This document shows positions 1 through 6,311 of a stretch of DNA of 7,724 nucleotides, piece by piece. Location: positions 1-7,724 of the forward strand of contig NZ_CAMYEZ010000102.1 of assembly GCF_947254915.1 (NCBI RefSeq), in the 5' to 3' direction. The number at the start of each line of letters is the position of its first letter. Position 1 is the stretch's first letter. Position numbers and translations under genes: made by a program. The stretch is from an uncultured Porphyromonas sp. Lineage in GTDB: Bacteria > Bacteroidota > Bacteroidia > Bacteroidales > Porphyromonadaceae. Below the pieces are notes generated by a model. The model saw only the letters and a program-made list of their open reading frames with translations. It had not been told where the DNA came from and did no database searches.

Positions 1-696
1 CTCTACAACCTCATCAACGAAACAATCCATCGTGGACAGCAGATCCACGTTGTCTTCCCTATGATTGAGGGAACCGAAGAGTCTGACTTTGCCAATCTTG
101 AGGTGGGTTACAAAGAGTATGTAGAGCGATTTGGCGAAGAGCGAGTCGTCTACGTTCACGGACGACTCAGTGCCGAGGACAAGGCGGAGCAGATGGAGCG
201 CTTTGCCTCGGGAGAGGTGCCGATACTCCTTGCCACGACGGTTATCGAGGTCGGTGTCAACGTGCCAAACGCTACGGTCATGGTGATCAACGATGCGCAG
301 CGCTTCGGACTGGCTCAGCTACATCAGCTGCGAGGACGCGTGGGACGTGGTGGCGACAAGAGCTACTGTCTCCTGGTCACGCCCGACGACTTGCAGGGCG
401 ATGCCAAGCAACGTATCGATACGATGGTCGCCACGCAAGATGGATTCAAGATAGCGGAAGAGGATATGCGCCTACGTGGCTTCGGACAGATGGAGGGTAC
501 ACGACAGAGCGGCACTCTAGCGGGCATCAGCATAGCCGACCCCGTGGCAGACTACAATCTCCTCGCCCTCACACGGCTAGACGTCAACTACCTCCTCGAC
601 TACAGCCCCCTCCTTGACGAACCAGACACAGAGCTTTACCGCATCAACCTCGAGCGCATCCACCCCAACGCCCACCACTGGGGACAAATCAGCTAA
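1..696 (+). CDS. recG: ATP-dependent DNA helicase RecG, C-terminal part (5' end outside window)
   Basis: RecG is a cytoplasmic superfamily 2 helicase that remodels stalled replication forks and branched recombination intermediates. The reading frame is open from base 1, so the gene begins upstream; 231 codons are visible of a protein usually near 700 residues. What is seen is the second helicase lobe: the strand ending HVVFPMIEGTEESD, motif IV region VVYVHGRLSAEDK, motif V TTVIEVGVNVPNA, and motif VI QLHQLRGRVGRG. After these comes the RecG-specific C-terminal stretch with DGFKIAEEDMRLRGFGQMEGTRQSG (motif core RLRGFG, then GTRQSG), which matches the wedge-coupled TRG-like region of RecG and separates it from Mfd and PriA. 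The stop is TAA at 694-696. The gene converges with the minus-strand operon. All motifs are intact, so there is no sign of decay. Identification is secure; only the N-terminal wedge and motifs I-III lie outside the window. Confidence 0.96.
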   Translation, partial: LYNLINETIHRGQQIHVVFPMIEGTEESDFANLEVGYKEYVERFGEERVVYVHGRLSAEDKAEQMERFASGEVPILLATTVIEVGVNVPNATVMVINDAQRFGLAQLHQLRGRVGRGGDKSYCLLVTPDDLQGDAKQRIDTMVATQDGFKIAEEDMRLRGFGQMEGTRQSGTLAGISIADPVADYNLLALTRLDVNYLLDYSPLLDEPDTELYRINLERIHPNAHHWGQIS

Positions 697-703
697 TCCC
701 CAC

Positions 704-725
704 TCCCATTAAAGGAGCTTTGGGA
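704..725 (+). terminator. Possible 3' hairpin after recG
   Basis: Eight nucleotides after the recG stop, TCCC (704-707) can pair with GGGA (722-725) and AAAG (711-714) with CTTT (718-721), leaving a GAG loop and a 3-nt bulge. There is no T-run after it, so it would not be a classical intrinsic terminator. Its position is the main argument for a role in ending the recG message. Confidence 0.3.
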
Positions 726-763
726 TGACAAAATGAGACTTAAAGCCTAGTAAATAGCGTCTG

Positions 764-795
764 CAAAGATAATCCAGCCGATCACGAAGCGCAAT
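764..795 (-). promoter_or_regulatory. Bacteroidota-type promoter sequence, minus strand, no gene downstream
   Basis: Read on the minus strand, TATCTTTG (771 to 764) fits the Bacteroidota -7 box TAnnTTTG. ATTG (795 to 792) lies 20 nt upstream, close to the usual TTTG with about 19 nt spacing. Transcription would start near 755 and run left into the 3' end of recG as antisense. No minus-strand open frame of useful length follows, so it is either an orphan or remnant promoter or drives a short untranslated RNA. Confidence 0.4.
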
Positions 796-802
796 ACCTG
801 AT

Positions 803-862
803 GAGACTGCTGCATCAGTCTCCTGGTGCACGGGACGTATCTCTGTAGTCTTCACACGTCTC
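803..862. other. Two adjacent hairpins in the recG-cbiA intergenic region
   Basis: The first is a perfect 7-bp stem, GAGACTG (803-809) with CAGTCTC (816-822), around a 6-nt loop. The second pairs GGGACGT (832-838) with ACGTCTC (856-862), seven pairs including one G-T wobble, around a 17-nt loop. They lie just upstream, in the minus-strand sense, of the promoter-like sequence at 764-795. No T-tract follows on either strand. They could be structural elements of an untranslated RNA or fortuitous; no known RNA family is recognised. Confidence 0.3.
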
Positions 863-920
863 AAAAGATTATAAAGAAGAGCGATACAACAAACGAGCTA
901 GGTCAATCTTCTATATCACT

Positions 921-937
921 AGGGCTGACGTATTATA
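921..937 (+). repeat. Left terminal inverted repeat of the MITE
   Basis: AGGGCTGACGTATTATA, matched by the reverse complement at 1265-1281 in 16 of 17 positions. It directly abuts the left copy of the 11-bp flanking direct repeat. Confidence 0.85.
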
Positions 938-1014
938 GCGGACGAGTGCATCTACACCTCTATGAAAGAATTCGGAAGGTGGAGGAAATCGGGAAATTCA
1001 TCCGTAGATATTCT

Positions 1015-1072
1015 AGATTATCCAGCGAGGGACGAACAAATTCTTCCGAACTTTCATTTCATTCTTCCGAAG
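1015..1072 (+). repeat. Dispersed repeat, copy A (inside the MITE)
   Basis: This 58-bp stretch matches 7667-7724 in the same orientation at 53 of 58 positions without gaps, counted by eye. It comprises a 25-bp leader beginning AGATTATCCAG, the first 21-bp tandem unit, and part of the second. The two copies stand on either side of the five-gene minus-strand operon. The match may continue beyond the window edge in copy B, so 58 bp is a lower bound on its length. Confidence 0.85.
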
Positions 1073-1102
1073 TTTCATTTCATTCTTCCGAAGTTTTATT
1101 CC
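1040..1102 (+). repeat. Three tandem 21-bp units (minisatellite)
   Basis: Units start at 1040, 1061 and 1082. Each begins ATTCTTCCGAA; the consensus is ATTCTTCCGAAGTTTCATTTC. Unit 1 has C for G after CCGAA, and unit 3 differs by TTTTATTCC at its end. Each contains CTTCCGAA(G), a near-palindrome. The period equals seven codons, so the array looks like a repeated heptapeptide in any open frame, but no good gene covers it. Confidence 0.9.
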
Positions 1103-1258
1103 GCCCCTCGGTGGGGAGTTTTCGTTTTCTCGTGAGCTATTGGGGAAATTCCTCGGGAGTTATCGGACTTAGCGAAGATGCAGTAGCAACTATAGCGCTA
1201 CACAGTCAAGCTCAATCCTCATATTCCAAAGTTGTCGTCAAGCGCAGTTAGTGAAGTA

Positions 1259-1266
1259 CAAAGATA
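1259..1266 (-). promoter_or_regulatory. -7 promoter box at the inner edge of the right MITE end
   Basis: On the minus strand 1266 to 1259 reads TATCTTTG, a full TAnnTTTG match, overlapping the right inverted repeat by two bases. No TTTG is seen at the expected -33 position. It would direct transcription leftward through the minisatellite. Whether it is active cannot be told from sequence. Confidence 0.35.
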
Positions 1267-1281
1267 TAATGCGTCAGCCCT
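1265..1281 (-). repeat. Right terminal inverted repeat of the MITE
   Basis: Reads TATAATGCGTCAGCCCT on the plus strand. The single difference from the left repeat is at 1271. One base, G1282, separates it from the right copy of the flanking direct repeat. Confidence 0.85.
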
Positions 1282-1316
1282 GTCTATATCACTTATTGCT
1301 ATCCAATAAAAGTTTT

Positions 1317-1335
1317 AGAAGATAAGCCTTCTTAT
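1317..1335 (-). terminator. Possible terminator of the transport-corrinoid operon
   Basis: About 30 nt past the cbiA stop, the minus strand can form AGAAG (1332-1328), a 6-nt loop, and CTTCT (1321-1317), followed by A-rich then T-rich sequence. On the plus strand an alternative stem ATAAG (1322-1326) with CTTAT (1331-1335) is followed by TTT. The stems are short, so this is only the best candidate for an end signal in the gap. Confidence 0.3.
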
Positions 1336-1364
1336 TTTACTGAACAGCAATATTTTCAAATAGA

Positions 1365-2666
1365 TCAAAGGAGGTGTGACAGGAGTTGCTCGGTAAGGGC
1401 GAGATGTGTGTAGGTGGCGTAGCAACGCCCCGTATGCCATAGTGCAGTCGCCACGGGATCGCCCCACGCATTGTACTGCTGCGCTACCGTGGGGAGCGGG
1501 TCGATGATGCGAGAGTAGTGGAACTCGTGTCCACGCACCGCCACGCCCTCTATCTCGAGCTGTCGGTAGCCGAGGGCTAGTCCGCGCTGCTGCATCGTGG
1601 CGGTCTGCTGTAGCGCCCCCACAAGCGGATAACTGCGCCCCTCCTCGTCAACAATCGCTTCGCAGAGAAGAAGCATGCCTCCGCCCTCGGCAAGCATCGC
1701 TCCGCCCCCACGGATGTAGTCGCGAAGGCTGTCGAGCATAGATTTATTGGCGGACAACTGCTCCAAATGTAGCTCGGGATAACCACCAGGGAGATAGACG
1801 AAGTCGCTCGGCGGAAGCTCCTTGTCGGCGAGCGGACTGAAGTAAGTCACCTCGCCCCACTGCTCTAGCTGACGCACATTCTCCTGATAGAGGAAGTTGA
1901 AAGCGTCGTCACGAGCCACGGCTATACGACGAGGCGTTGACGAAACTTGCTTTTGCAAAGCAGGAGCTTCGTGGAGTCGCTCCTTTCGCTCTGAGGAGAT
2001 GGCTAGGAGGCGGTCAATATCTAGATGTTGCTCTAAGAGGTCGGCCACCTGATCGGCGTAACGGTCTATCTGCGCCAAGTCGTCAACGTCCAGTCCTAGA
2101 TAACGACTAGGAATGGCGATGTCTTCTACACGAGGCAGCGAGCCCAGCACGGGCACGCCCGCATCTGCGGCAGCTTGCGTAAGATAGGTTAGGTGACGCT
2201 CCGAAGAGACCTTATTAAAGATGACTCCCGCTATCCGGACCCTAGGGTCAAAGTGCTGCAACCCGTAGAGCAACGGAGCCACCGTATAAGCCATCGAGCG
2301 CGGGGTCACGACCAGCACGATGGGCAGGTCTAGGAGACGAGCAATGTCGGCCGCAGAACCTTTGTCCCGATCGTAACCGTCGAAGAGCCCCATCACCCCC
2401 TCCACGATGACCGCCTGAGCGTCCTGACTATAATGGTCGTAGAGCGCCTGCACGCGCTCGGCACCGTACATAAAAAGGTCCAGATTGACCGCCGGGCGAC
2501 CCGTAGCCACGCTGTGTAGCTTAGGATCTACGTAGTCGGGGCCACACTTGAAAGCTTGGGTGGCCAGACCGCGACGTGTGTAAGCACGGAGGAGACCCAT
2601 GGTGAGCGTGCTTTTACCACTCTCAGAGAGGGGCGCAGCGATGAGAAGGGAGGGAAGAGTTGACAT
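1365..2666 (-). CDS. cbiA: Cobyrinate a,c-diamide synthase (CbiA/CobB family), glutaminase cysteine replaced
   Basis: CbiA amidates the a and c acetate side chains of cobyrinate, using ATP and glutamine, in the cytoplasm. The protein has 433 residues, normal for the family. The N-terminal synthetase domain is intact: P-loop APLSESGKST (11-20), CGPDYVDPKLH (41-51), GRPAVNLD (56-63), VEGVMGLFDG (88-97). The C-terminal glutaminase-type domain has YLPGGYPELH (291-300) and RGHEFHYS (378-385). Where the family normally has AECGG with the nucleophilic Cys, this protein reads AEGGG: Gly328, codon GGC at 1683-1685. Near the C-terminus the usual YxHLH reads YTHLAL, keeping His421 but with Ala at 423. 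Synthetase function is likely; glutamine hydrolysis is doubtful. The start chosen is the ATG at 2664-2666, 10 nt after the cbiJ-cbiD stop; the frame extends upstream only through a TTG inside that gene, with no family similarity there. Last gene of the operon. Confidence 0.93.
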   Translation of the reverse strand: MSTLPSLLIAAPLSESGKSTLTMGLLRAYTRRGLATQAFKCGPDYVDPKLHSVATGRPAVNLDLFMYGAERVQALYDHYSQDAQAVIVEGVMGLFDGYDRDKGSAADIARLLDLPIVLVVTPRSMAYTVAPLLYGLQHFDPRVRIAGVIFNKVSSERHLTYLTQAAADAGVPVLGSLPRVEDIAIPSRYLGLDVDDLAQIDRYADQVADLLEQHLDIDRLLAISSERKERLHEAPALQKQVSSTPRRIAVARDDAFNFLYQENVRQLEQWGEVTYFSPLADKELPPSDFVYLPGGYPELHLEQLSANKSMLDSLRDYIRGGGAMLAEGGGMLLLCEAIVDEEGRSYPLVGALQQTATMQQRGLALGYRQLEIEGVAVRGHEFHYSRIIDPLPTVAQQYNAWGDPVATALWHTGRCYATYTHLALTEQLLSHLL

Positions 2667-2676
2667 AAGTGATTGA

Positions 2677-4470
2677 CTAAAGTTGTGAGTCGGGAATGAG
2701 AAGAACCTCGAGCTGAGCCGATGGAACGAGAGGTTTGCAGACCTGATAACAGTGATCAACGAGGCTTTGGTAGAGAGGGTGCGTACCGTCAGGGAAGATC
2801 TGCCACAGTTCGCGGGCCAGGGTCATCTCGTTGATCTGTTGCTTCTGCGCTTCGGTTGCTCCAGCGGCAGAGGCGAGGGCGATGATGAAAGCTTTGTCCA
2901 TCACCACCTTCTTGCTATGTGTGTCCAGTTCGCCAGCCGCCAGCTTGACCGCCTTGCCGATCATGATGCCGAGGGTAATCTGCGGGAAACCCAGTTCGTT
3001 GGCTAGGCTGAGCGTCTCTCCGATGAAGTTGCCATACTGAACGAAAGCGTTGGCGGGGAGGTCGGGAAAGCGCCCCTTGAGGTAGCGCTCGCTACGTCCG
3101 CCAGAGTTAAGCACGAGATGCTTGCCATAGACCGACTTGCTCACCTCCAGCTCACGACGTATCGACTCGACAAAGGCTTCGCTCGAATAGGGACGCACGA
3201 CGCCTGTAGTGCCGAGGATAGAGATGCCGTCTAGAATGCCGAGCCGTGGATTGAAGGTGCTGTGGGCGAGCCGTCGTCCCTCGGGAACGGAGATGGTCAG
3301 GTCAATGCCTACTTGGGAGAGGTCGACCAAAGCGCCGAGTGCTTGGCGCATCATCTGACGCGGGACGGGGTTGACGGCAGGCTCTCCGACCTCTAGTCCG
3401 ATGCCAGGGAGGGTAACACGCCCTACCCCTTCGCCCTGTAGGAAGGAAACCCCACTATGAGCCTGCGTGAGCGACAAGTCAGCAACGATCTCTGCGCCAT
3501 CCGTTACGTCAGGGTCACTGCCCGCATCCTTGATGGCAACCGCTCGAGCGCCGTGCTCCGTAAGCTCCGTATGCTGGATGGGAAAAGGAACCCGTTCGCC
3601 CTGAGGAAGGGTTACGGTTACCTCGCTGTAAGACTCCTCGTTGAGCAGTGTGAGCAGGGCTGCCGTAGCAGCAGCTGTAGCGGTGGTGCCAGTCGTCAAG
3701 CCAATGCGCTGAGGAAAGAAGTCGCTCCCCAGCAGTCGCTCGATGGAGCGACGAAGACCTACGGGACCCTCGACAGTGACGGTAGCAGGATAAGGGATCT
3801 GTGGCCTTCGAATAACCAGCACGGTGATGCCGAGGGCTAGAGCCTCCTCCACTTTTGCCGCAAAGCCACTCGTGTCGCCACTCTCCTTGAGTAGGATCAT
3901 GTCTGGTCGTAGCGTGGCGAAGAGCTCTCGGTCACACTGCTCCTTGTCATAGTAAACCACCCGCTCTGGCGGGAAGTCGCTCTGCCGTAGTCGCTCCTCG
4001 GTCTCTGCGATCGGCATCACCCGCAGATAGGTCTCGTGCTGGGTCCAGTAGGCTCTCAGTCTCTCGATCGAGTTGACACCCGTCAGGGCGAGCAGTCGCC
4101 GAGGTTGCTCCTTGAGCAGATATGTCAGCGCTGCATCAAAGGAGTCCAGCGACACGACCGAGGCGGGCAAAGCGGGAAAGGTGCGCTCGTACCGTATCAC
4201 AGGGAGCTGCAGGCGGGACACGCAGTCGGCCACGCTCTGGTGAACGCCCATTGCGAAGGGGTGCGCCGCATCTACGATGAGGGCTATCGATCGCTCCGTG
4301 CAGAAGTGCGCCATCTCCTCGCCATTCATTCCGCCCTCTAGACGGATCCCGTGGTGCATCGTGAGCTCTTGCGAAGCGCCTCGTGTGGAATAGTAAAAGG
4401 GTTTGCCCGCTTCCTCACACACCTCGAGCGCTTTGCGCCCTTCTGTGGTTCCTCCGATGATTAGGATCAT
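2677..4470 (-). CDS. cbiJ/cbiD: Fused cobalt-precorrin-6A reductase (CbiJ) and cobalt-precorrin-5B C1-methyltransferase (CbiD)
   Basis: A 597-residue bifunctional cytoplasmic enzyme. Residues 1 to about 248 are CbiJ/CobK-like: nucleotide-binding GGTTEGR (6-12), VDAAHPFA (66-73), TGVNSIERL (130-138), LLKESGDTSGF (193-203), RRPQIPYP (221-228). From about 254 to the end is CbiD-like: RIGLTTGTTATAAATAAL (255-272), KDAGSDPDVTDGAEI (314-328), GEGVGRVTLPGIGL (346-359), VGEPAVNPVPR (361-371), NPRLGILDGISILGTTGVVRP (407-427), GNFIGETL (480-487), IGKAVKLAAGELDTHS (504-519). CbiD makes cobalt-precorrin-6A with SAM; CbiJ reduces that product, so consecutive steps sit in one chain, with the later step first. 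Both parts have full domain length. The TTGT-C-A of most CbiD proteins is TTGT-T-A here (Thr263). The ATG at 4468-4470 overlaps the ATPase stop as ATGA, implying translational coupling. CbiD marks the cobalt-early (anaerobic) route. Confidence 0.94.
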   Translation of the reverse strand: MILIIGGTTEGRKALEVCEEAGKPFYYSTRGASQELTMHHGIRLEGGMNGEEMAHFCTERSIALIVDAAHPFAMGVHQSVADCVSRLQLPVIRYERTFPALPASVVSLDSFDAALTYLLKEQPRRLLALTGVNSIERLRAYWTQHETYLRVMPIAETEERLRQSDFPPERVVYYDKEQCDRELFATLRPDMILLKESGDTSGFAAKVEEALALGITVLVIRRPQIPYPATVTVEGPVGLRRSIERLLGSDFFPQRIGLTTGTTATAAATAALLTLLNEESYSEVTVTLPQGERVPFPIQHTELTEHGARAVAIKDAGSDPDVTDGAEIVADLSLTQAHSGVSFLQGEGVGRVTLPGIGLEVGEPAVNPVPRQMMRQALGALVDLSQVGIDLTISVPEGRRLAHSTFNPRLGILDGISILGTTGVVRPYSSEAFVESIRRELEVSKSVYGKHLVLNSGGRSERYLKGRFPDLPANAFVQYGNFIGETLSLANELGFPQITLGIMIGKAVKLAAGELDTHSKKVVMDKAFIIALASAAGATEAQKQQINEMTLARELWQIFPDGTHPLYQSLVDHCYQVCKPLVPSAQLEVLLIPDSQL

Positions 4471-5264
4471 ACGTTTGAGGTGTGAATGGAGAAGTGTAAG
4501 GTCTCGGGGTCGAAGTCTATTCCCTTTGCCGCAAAGTAGCTTGGCAAAGTCCCGTCACCAGCGAGCGTCTTCGGCGGACCCATATGTAGCTTGTGGTCAT
4601 CATCGAGGAGCCACACCTGATCAGCTATCTGAAGAGCCAGCTCTAGGTCATGGGTAGAGAGGAAAATCGTCTTGTGCGTCTCACGAGACAAGCGAAGAAG
4701 GAGCTGAAGCATCTCCACCTTAGAGGGAAAGTCCAGGAAGGCAGTCGGCTCGTCCAGTAATATGATAGGAGTCTCCTGCGCCAGCGCCTTGGCGATCATC
4801 ACCTTCTGGCGCTCGCCGTCACTGAGCGAGTCGACCATGCGCTTGGCTAGAGGCTGTATGCCGACCAACTGTAGCGCCTCGTCGACCGCCTGACGATTAC
4901 TCTCGTTCATCTGCCCCCAGAAACCCGTATAGAGACTACGTCCTAGGGCGATCATCTCGTAGGCAGTCGTATTGCTCATGATAAGTCGCTCCGTTAGCAC
5001 GACGCTGATACGATGCGCCAGCTCTTTGGCACTGTATTGCTGTATCTCCTTACCCTCGACCAGGAGCGCCCCGCCGAGCTTCGGCTGAAAGGCTGCGATC
5101 GTCCTGAGTAGCGTCGACTTGCCCACCCCATTTGACCCGATAAGGCAGGTGAGCTGTCCCGACCAGATGGTGGCATTGAGCTGGCTCGCTACGACGCGCG
5201 TGCGCTTCATCTGGTGATACCCTATTGATAGGTCACAAAGCTCTATCGTTGCGTGGCTAGTCAT
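4467..5264 (-). CDS. ABC transporter ATP-binding protein, FecE/BtuD type
   Basis: The 265-residue ATPase would sit on the cytoplasmic face and power the adjacent permease in import of an iron-chelate, heme or corrinoid. Seen: Walker A GSNGVGKST (43-51), signature LSDGE (147-151, in DSLSDGERQKVMIAKALAQ), Walker B PIILLDEP (166-173) with Glu172, D-loop AFLDFPSK (175-182), H-loop STHD with His205. The Q-loop region reads ISVVLTER (86-93), with Thr or Glu where most ABC ATPases have Gln; my recollection is that similar VVLTE sequences are frequent in Bacteroidota members of this group. The start used is the ATG at 5262-5264, 4 nt after the permease stop; the only extension upstream starts with TTG at 5297 and adds 11 non-conserved residues overlapping the permease. 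The stop overlaps the next start as ATGA. Substrate is not readable from the ATPase itself. Confidence 0.93.
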   Translation of the reverse strand: MTSHATIELCDLSIGYHQMKRTRVVASQLNATIWSGQLTCLIGSNGVGKSTLLRTIAAFQPKLGGALLVEGKEIQQYSAKELAHRISVVLTERLIMSNTTAYEMIALGRSLYTGFWGQMNESNRQAVDEALQLVGIQPLAKRMVDSLSDGERQKVMIAKALAQETPIILLDEPTAFLDFPSKVEMLQLLLRLSRETHKTIFLSTHDLELALQIADQVWLLDDDHKLHMGPPKTLAGDGTLPSYFAAKGIDFDPETLHFSIHTSNV

Positions 5265-5268
5265 ACGA

Positions 5269-6303
5269 TTACAGTTGCTCTCTACGTCGTTTGTCAAATA
5301 GTACCCAGATCACGATCGGAGCGCCAATGAGCGCCGTCACCGAGTTGATCGGTAGCGCCCCCTCCATGCCTGGCATGCGGGCGATCAAGTTACAGCAGAG
5401 CGCCAGGAGCGCCCCGACGAGCGTCACGGCGGGCATCAGTGTCAGATGATTGGAGGTGGCAAAGATGGTGCGACAGAGATGCGGGACCGCCAGTCCGATG
5501 AAGACGATCGGACCGCAGTAAGCGGTCACGATAGCGGTCAGCAGGCAGGCCGAGAAGATCACTAGGTGGCGTGCCCGTCCGTAGTTTAGCCCGAGACTGC
5601 GGGCGTAGTTCTCCCCGAGGAGCATCAAGTTCAGCACCTTAATCAGCAGGAAGGAGAGCGGTATCAGCACCAGCATGATCAGGACAAAGGTAGTCACCTG
5701 ATCGCCACTCACCTTGGCAAAGCTGCCCAAGCCCCAGATCACATAGCTGCGCACATCCTCATCATTGCTAAAGAACTTCAGCACGCCGATGATTGCATTC
5801 GCTATGTAGCCGATCATCACACCCATAATCAGTAACACCACATTGCCACGGACACGCTGCGCCATCGTCATGATGATTGACATTACGAGCATCGCTCCGA
5901 GGAGTGCCGCCACCGAGACAGCCATCTCCCCCACGAAGCCCATCCGCACCAGTGCTCGCTGGCTAATGCTCCCCGAGAGGAGGATAAAGGTCGCCACACC
6001 TAGACTAGCTCCCGAGCTAATACCTAGCTCCGAAGGGCCCGCCAGCGGATTGCGAAAGACTGTCTGCATCTGCAGTCCGCTAATGGAGAGCCCCGCCCCC
6101 GCCACTAGTGCCGTAATGGTCTGCGGGTAGCGACTCTTCCAGATGATGTTGCGCCAGATCTCATCGCCGCCAGCATCCGCCCCAAAGAGTATGCGTACCA
6201 CCTGGTCAAAGGGGATAGCAATCGTCCCCAGCGATAGGTTGAGCACGAAGAAGACTACGATGAGGAGTGCTATGACTGTAAAGGCTATAATCGGACGTCG
6301 CAT
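5269..6303 (-). CDS. ABC transporter permease, FecCD/BtuC family
   Basis: An inner-membrane permease of 344 residues, the usual length for the family, which forms a homodimer with about ten helices per subunit. Seen: first membrane helix at 5-25, then WKSRYPQTITALVAGAGLSI (55-74), SGLQMQTVFRNPLAGPSELG (75-94) and GISSGASLG (94-102), the hallmark of FecCD proteins. Further hydrophobic segments lie near 103-113, 126-147, 154-177, 203-226, 248-262 and 290-308. The cytoplasmic coupling loop reads LGENYARSLGLN (229-240), followed by GPIVFIGLAVPHLCR (264-278), and TALIGAPIVIWVLF (323-336) near the end. A basic tail DKRRR closes the protein. It starts 8 nt after the substrate-binding gene and ends 4 nt before the ATPase. 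Only one permease gene is present, fitting a BtuC-like homodimer rather than a FecC/FecD pair. Confidence 0.94.
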   Translation of the reverse strand: MRRPIIAFTVIALLIVVFFVLNLSLGTIAIPFDQVVRILFGADAGGDEIWRNIIWKSRYPQTITALVAGAGLSISGLQMQTVFRNPLAGPSELGISSGASLGVATFILLSGSISQRALVRMGFVGEMAVSVAALLGAMLVMSIIMTMAQRVRGNVVLLIMGVMIGYIANAIIGVLKFFSNDEDVRSYVIWGLGSFAKVSGDQVTTFVLIMLVLIPLSFLLIKVLNLMLLGENYARSLGLNYGRARHLVIFSACLLTAIVTAYCGPIVFIGLAVPHLCRTIFATSNHLTLMPAVTLVGALLALCCNLIARMPGMEGALPINSVTALIGAPIVIWVLFDKRRREQL

Positions 6304-6311
6304 AGCTTCCC

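Larger units (their letters stand above)
910..1293. mobile_element. MITE with internal 21-bp minisatellite, complete with flanking direct repeats
   Basis: A non-autonomous element of about 362 bp (921-1282). Its ends are 17-bp inverted repeats: AGGGCTGACGTATTATA at 921-937 and its complement at 1265-1281, differing only at 931/1271. Immediately outside lies an exact 11-bp direct repeat, TCTATATCACT, at 910-920 and 1283-1293, as expected for a target duplication made on insertion; one extra G (1282) leaves the exact right edge uncertain by a base or two. Inside are three 21-bp tandem units (1040-1102), an inverted pair TTCGGAAG/CTTCCGAA (971-978 and 1043-1050), a short GC stem (1104-1107 with 1113-1116) followed by T-rich sequence, and a minus-strand -7 box at 1259-1266. 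No transposase is encoded, so it would need one in trans. The design resembles the BrickBuilt MITEs of P. gingivalis, though relation by descent is not shown here. A duplication of about 11 bp would suit an IS4-type transposase, which is inference. Confidence 0.82.

Noticed and set aside
1040..1102. CRISPR array
   Set aside because: The 21-bp units are directly adjacent with no unique spacers, and no cas genes are present.
1104..1128. CCCC-TCGGT-GGGG stem followed by T-rich sequence as a plus-strand terminator
   Set aside because: The stem has only four pairs, lies 400 bp past recG and inside the MITE; it may be part of the element but is too weak to call a terminator.
826..1251. Open frame of 141 codons on the plus strand with a repeated heptapeptide (SSEVSFH)
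   Set aside because: It starts with GTG, has no family resemblance, crosses the left end of the MITE, and its heptapeptide repeat is just the 21-bp DNA array read in frame.
2667..2759. N-terminal extension of CbiA by 31 residues
   Set aside because: It would start at TTG inside the cbiJ-cbiD coding sequence, and the added residues precede the normal family start; the ATG at 2664-2666 fits the P-loop spacing.
2752..4657. Several plus-strand open frames antisense to the operon
   Set aside because: They lie opposite strongly conserved cbiJ-cbiD, cbiA and ATPase sequence, show no recognisable domains, and are typical shadows in GC-rich coding DNA.
5265..5297. N-terminal extension of the ATPase by 11 residues
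   Set aside because: It begins with TTG within the permease gene; the ATG at 5262-5264 lies 4 nt after the permease stop and gives a standard length.
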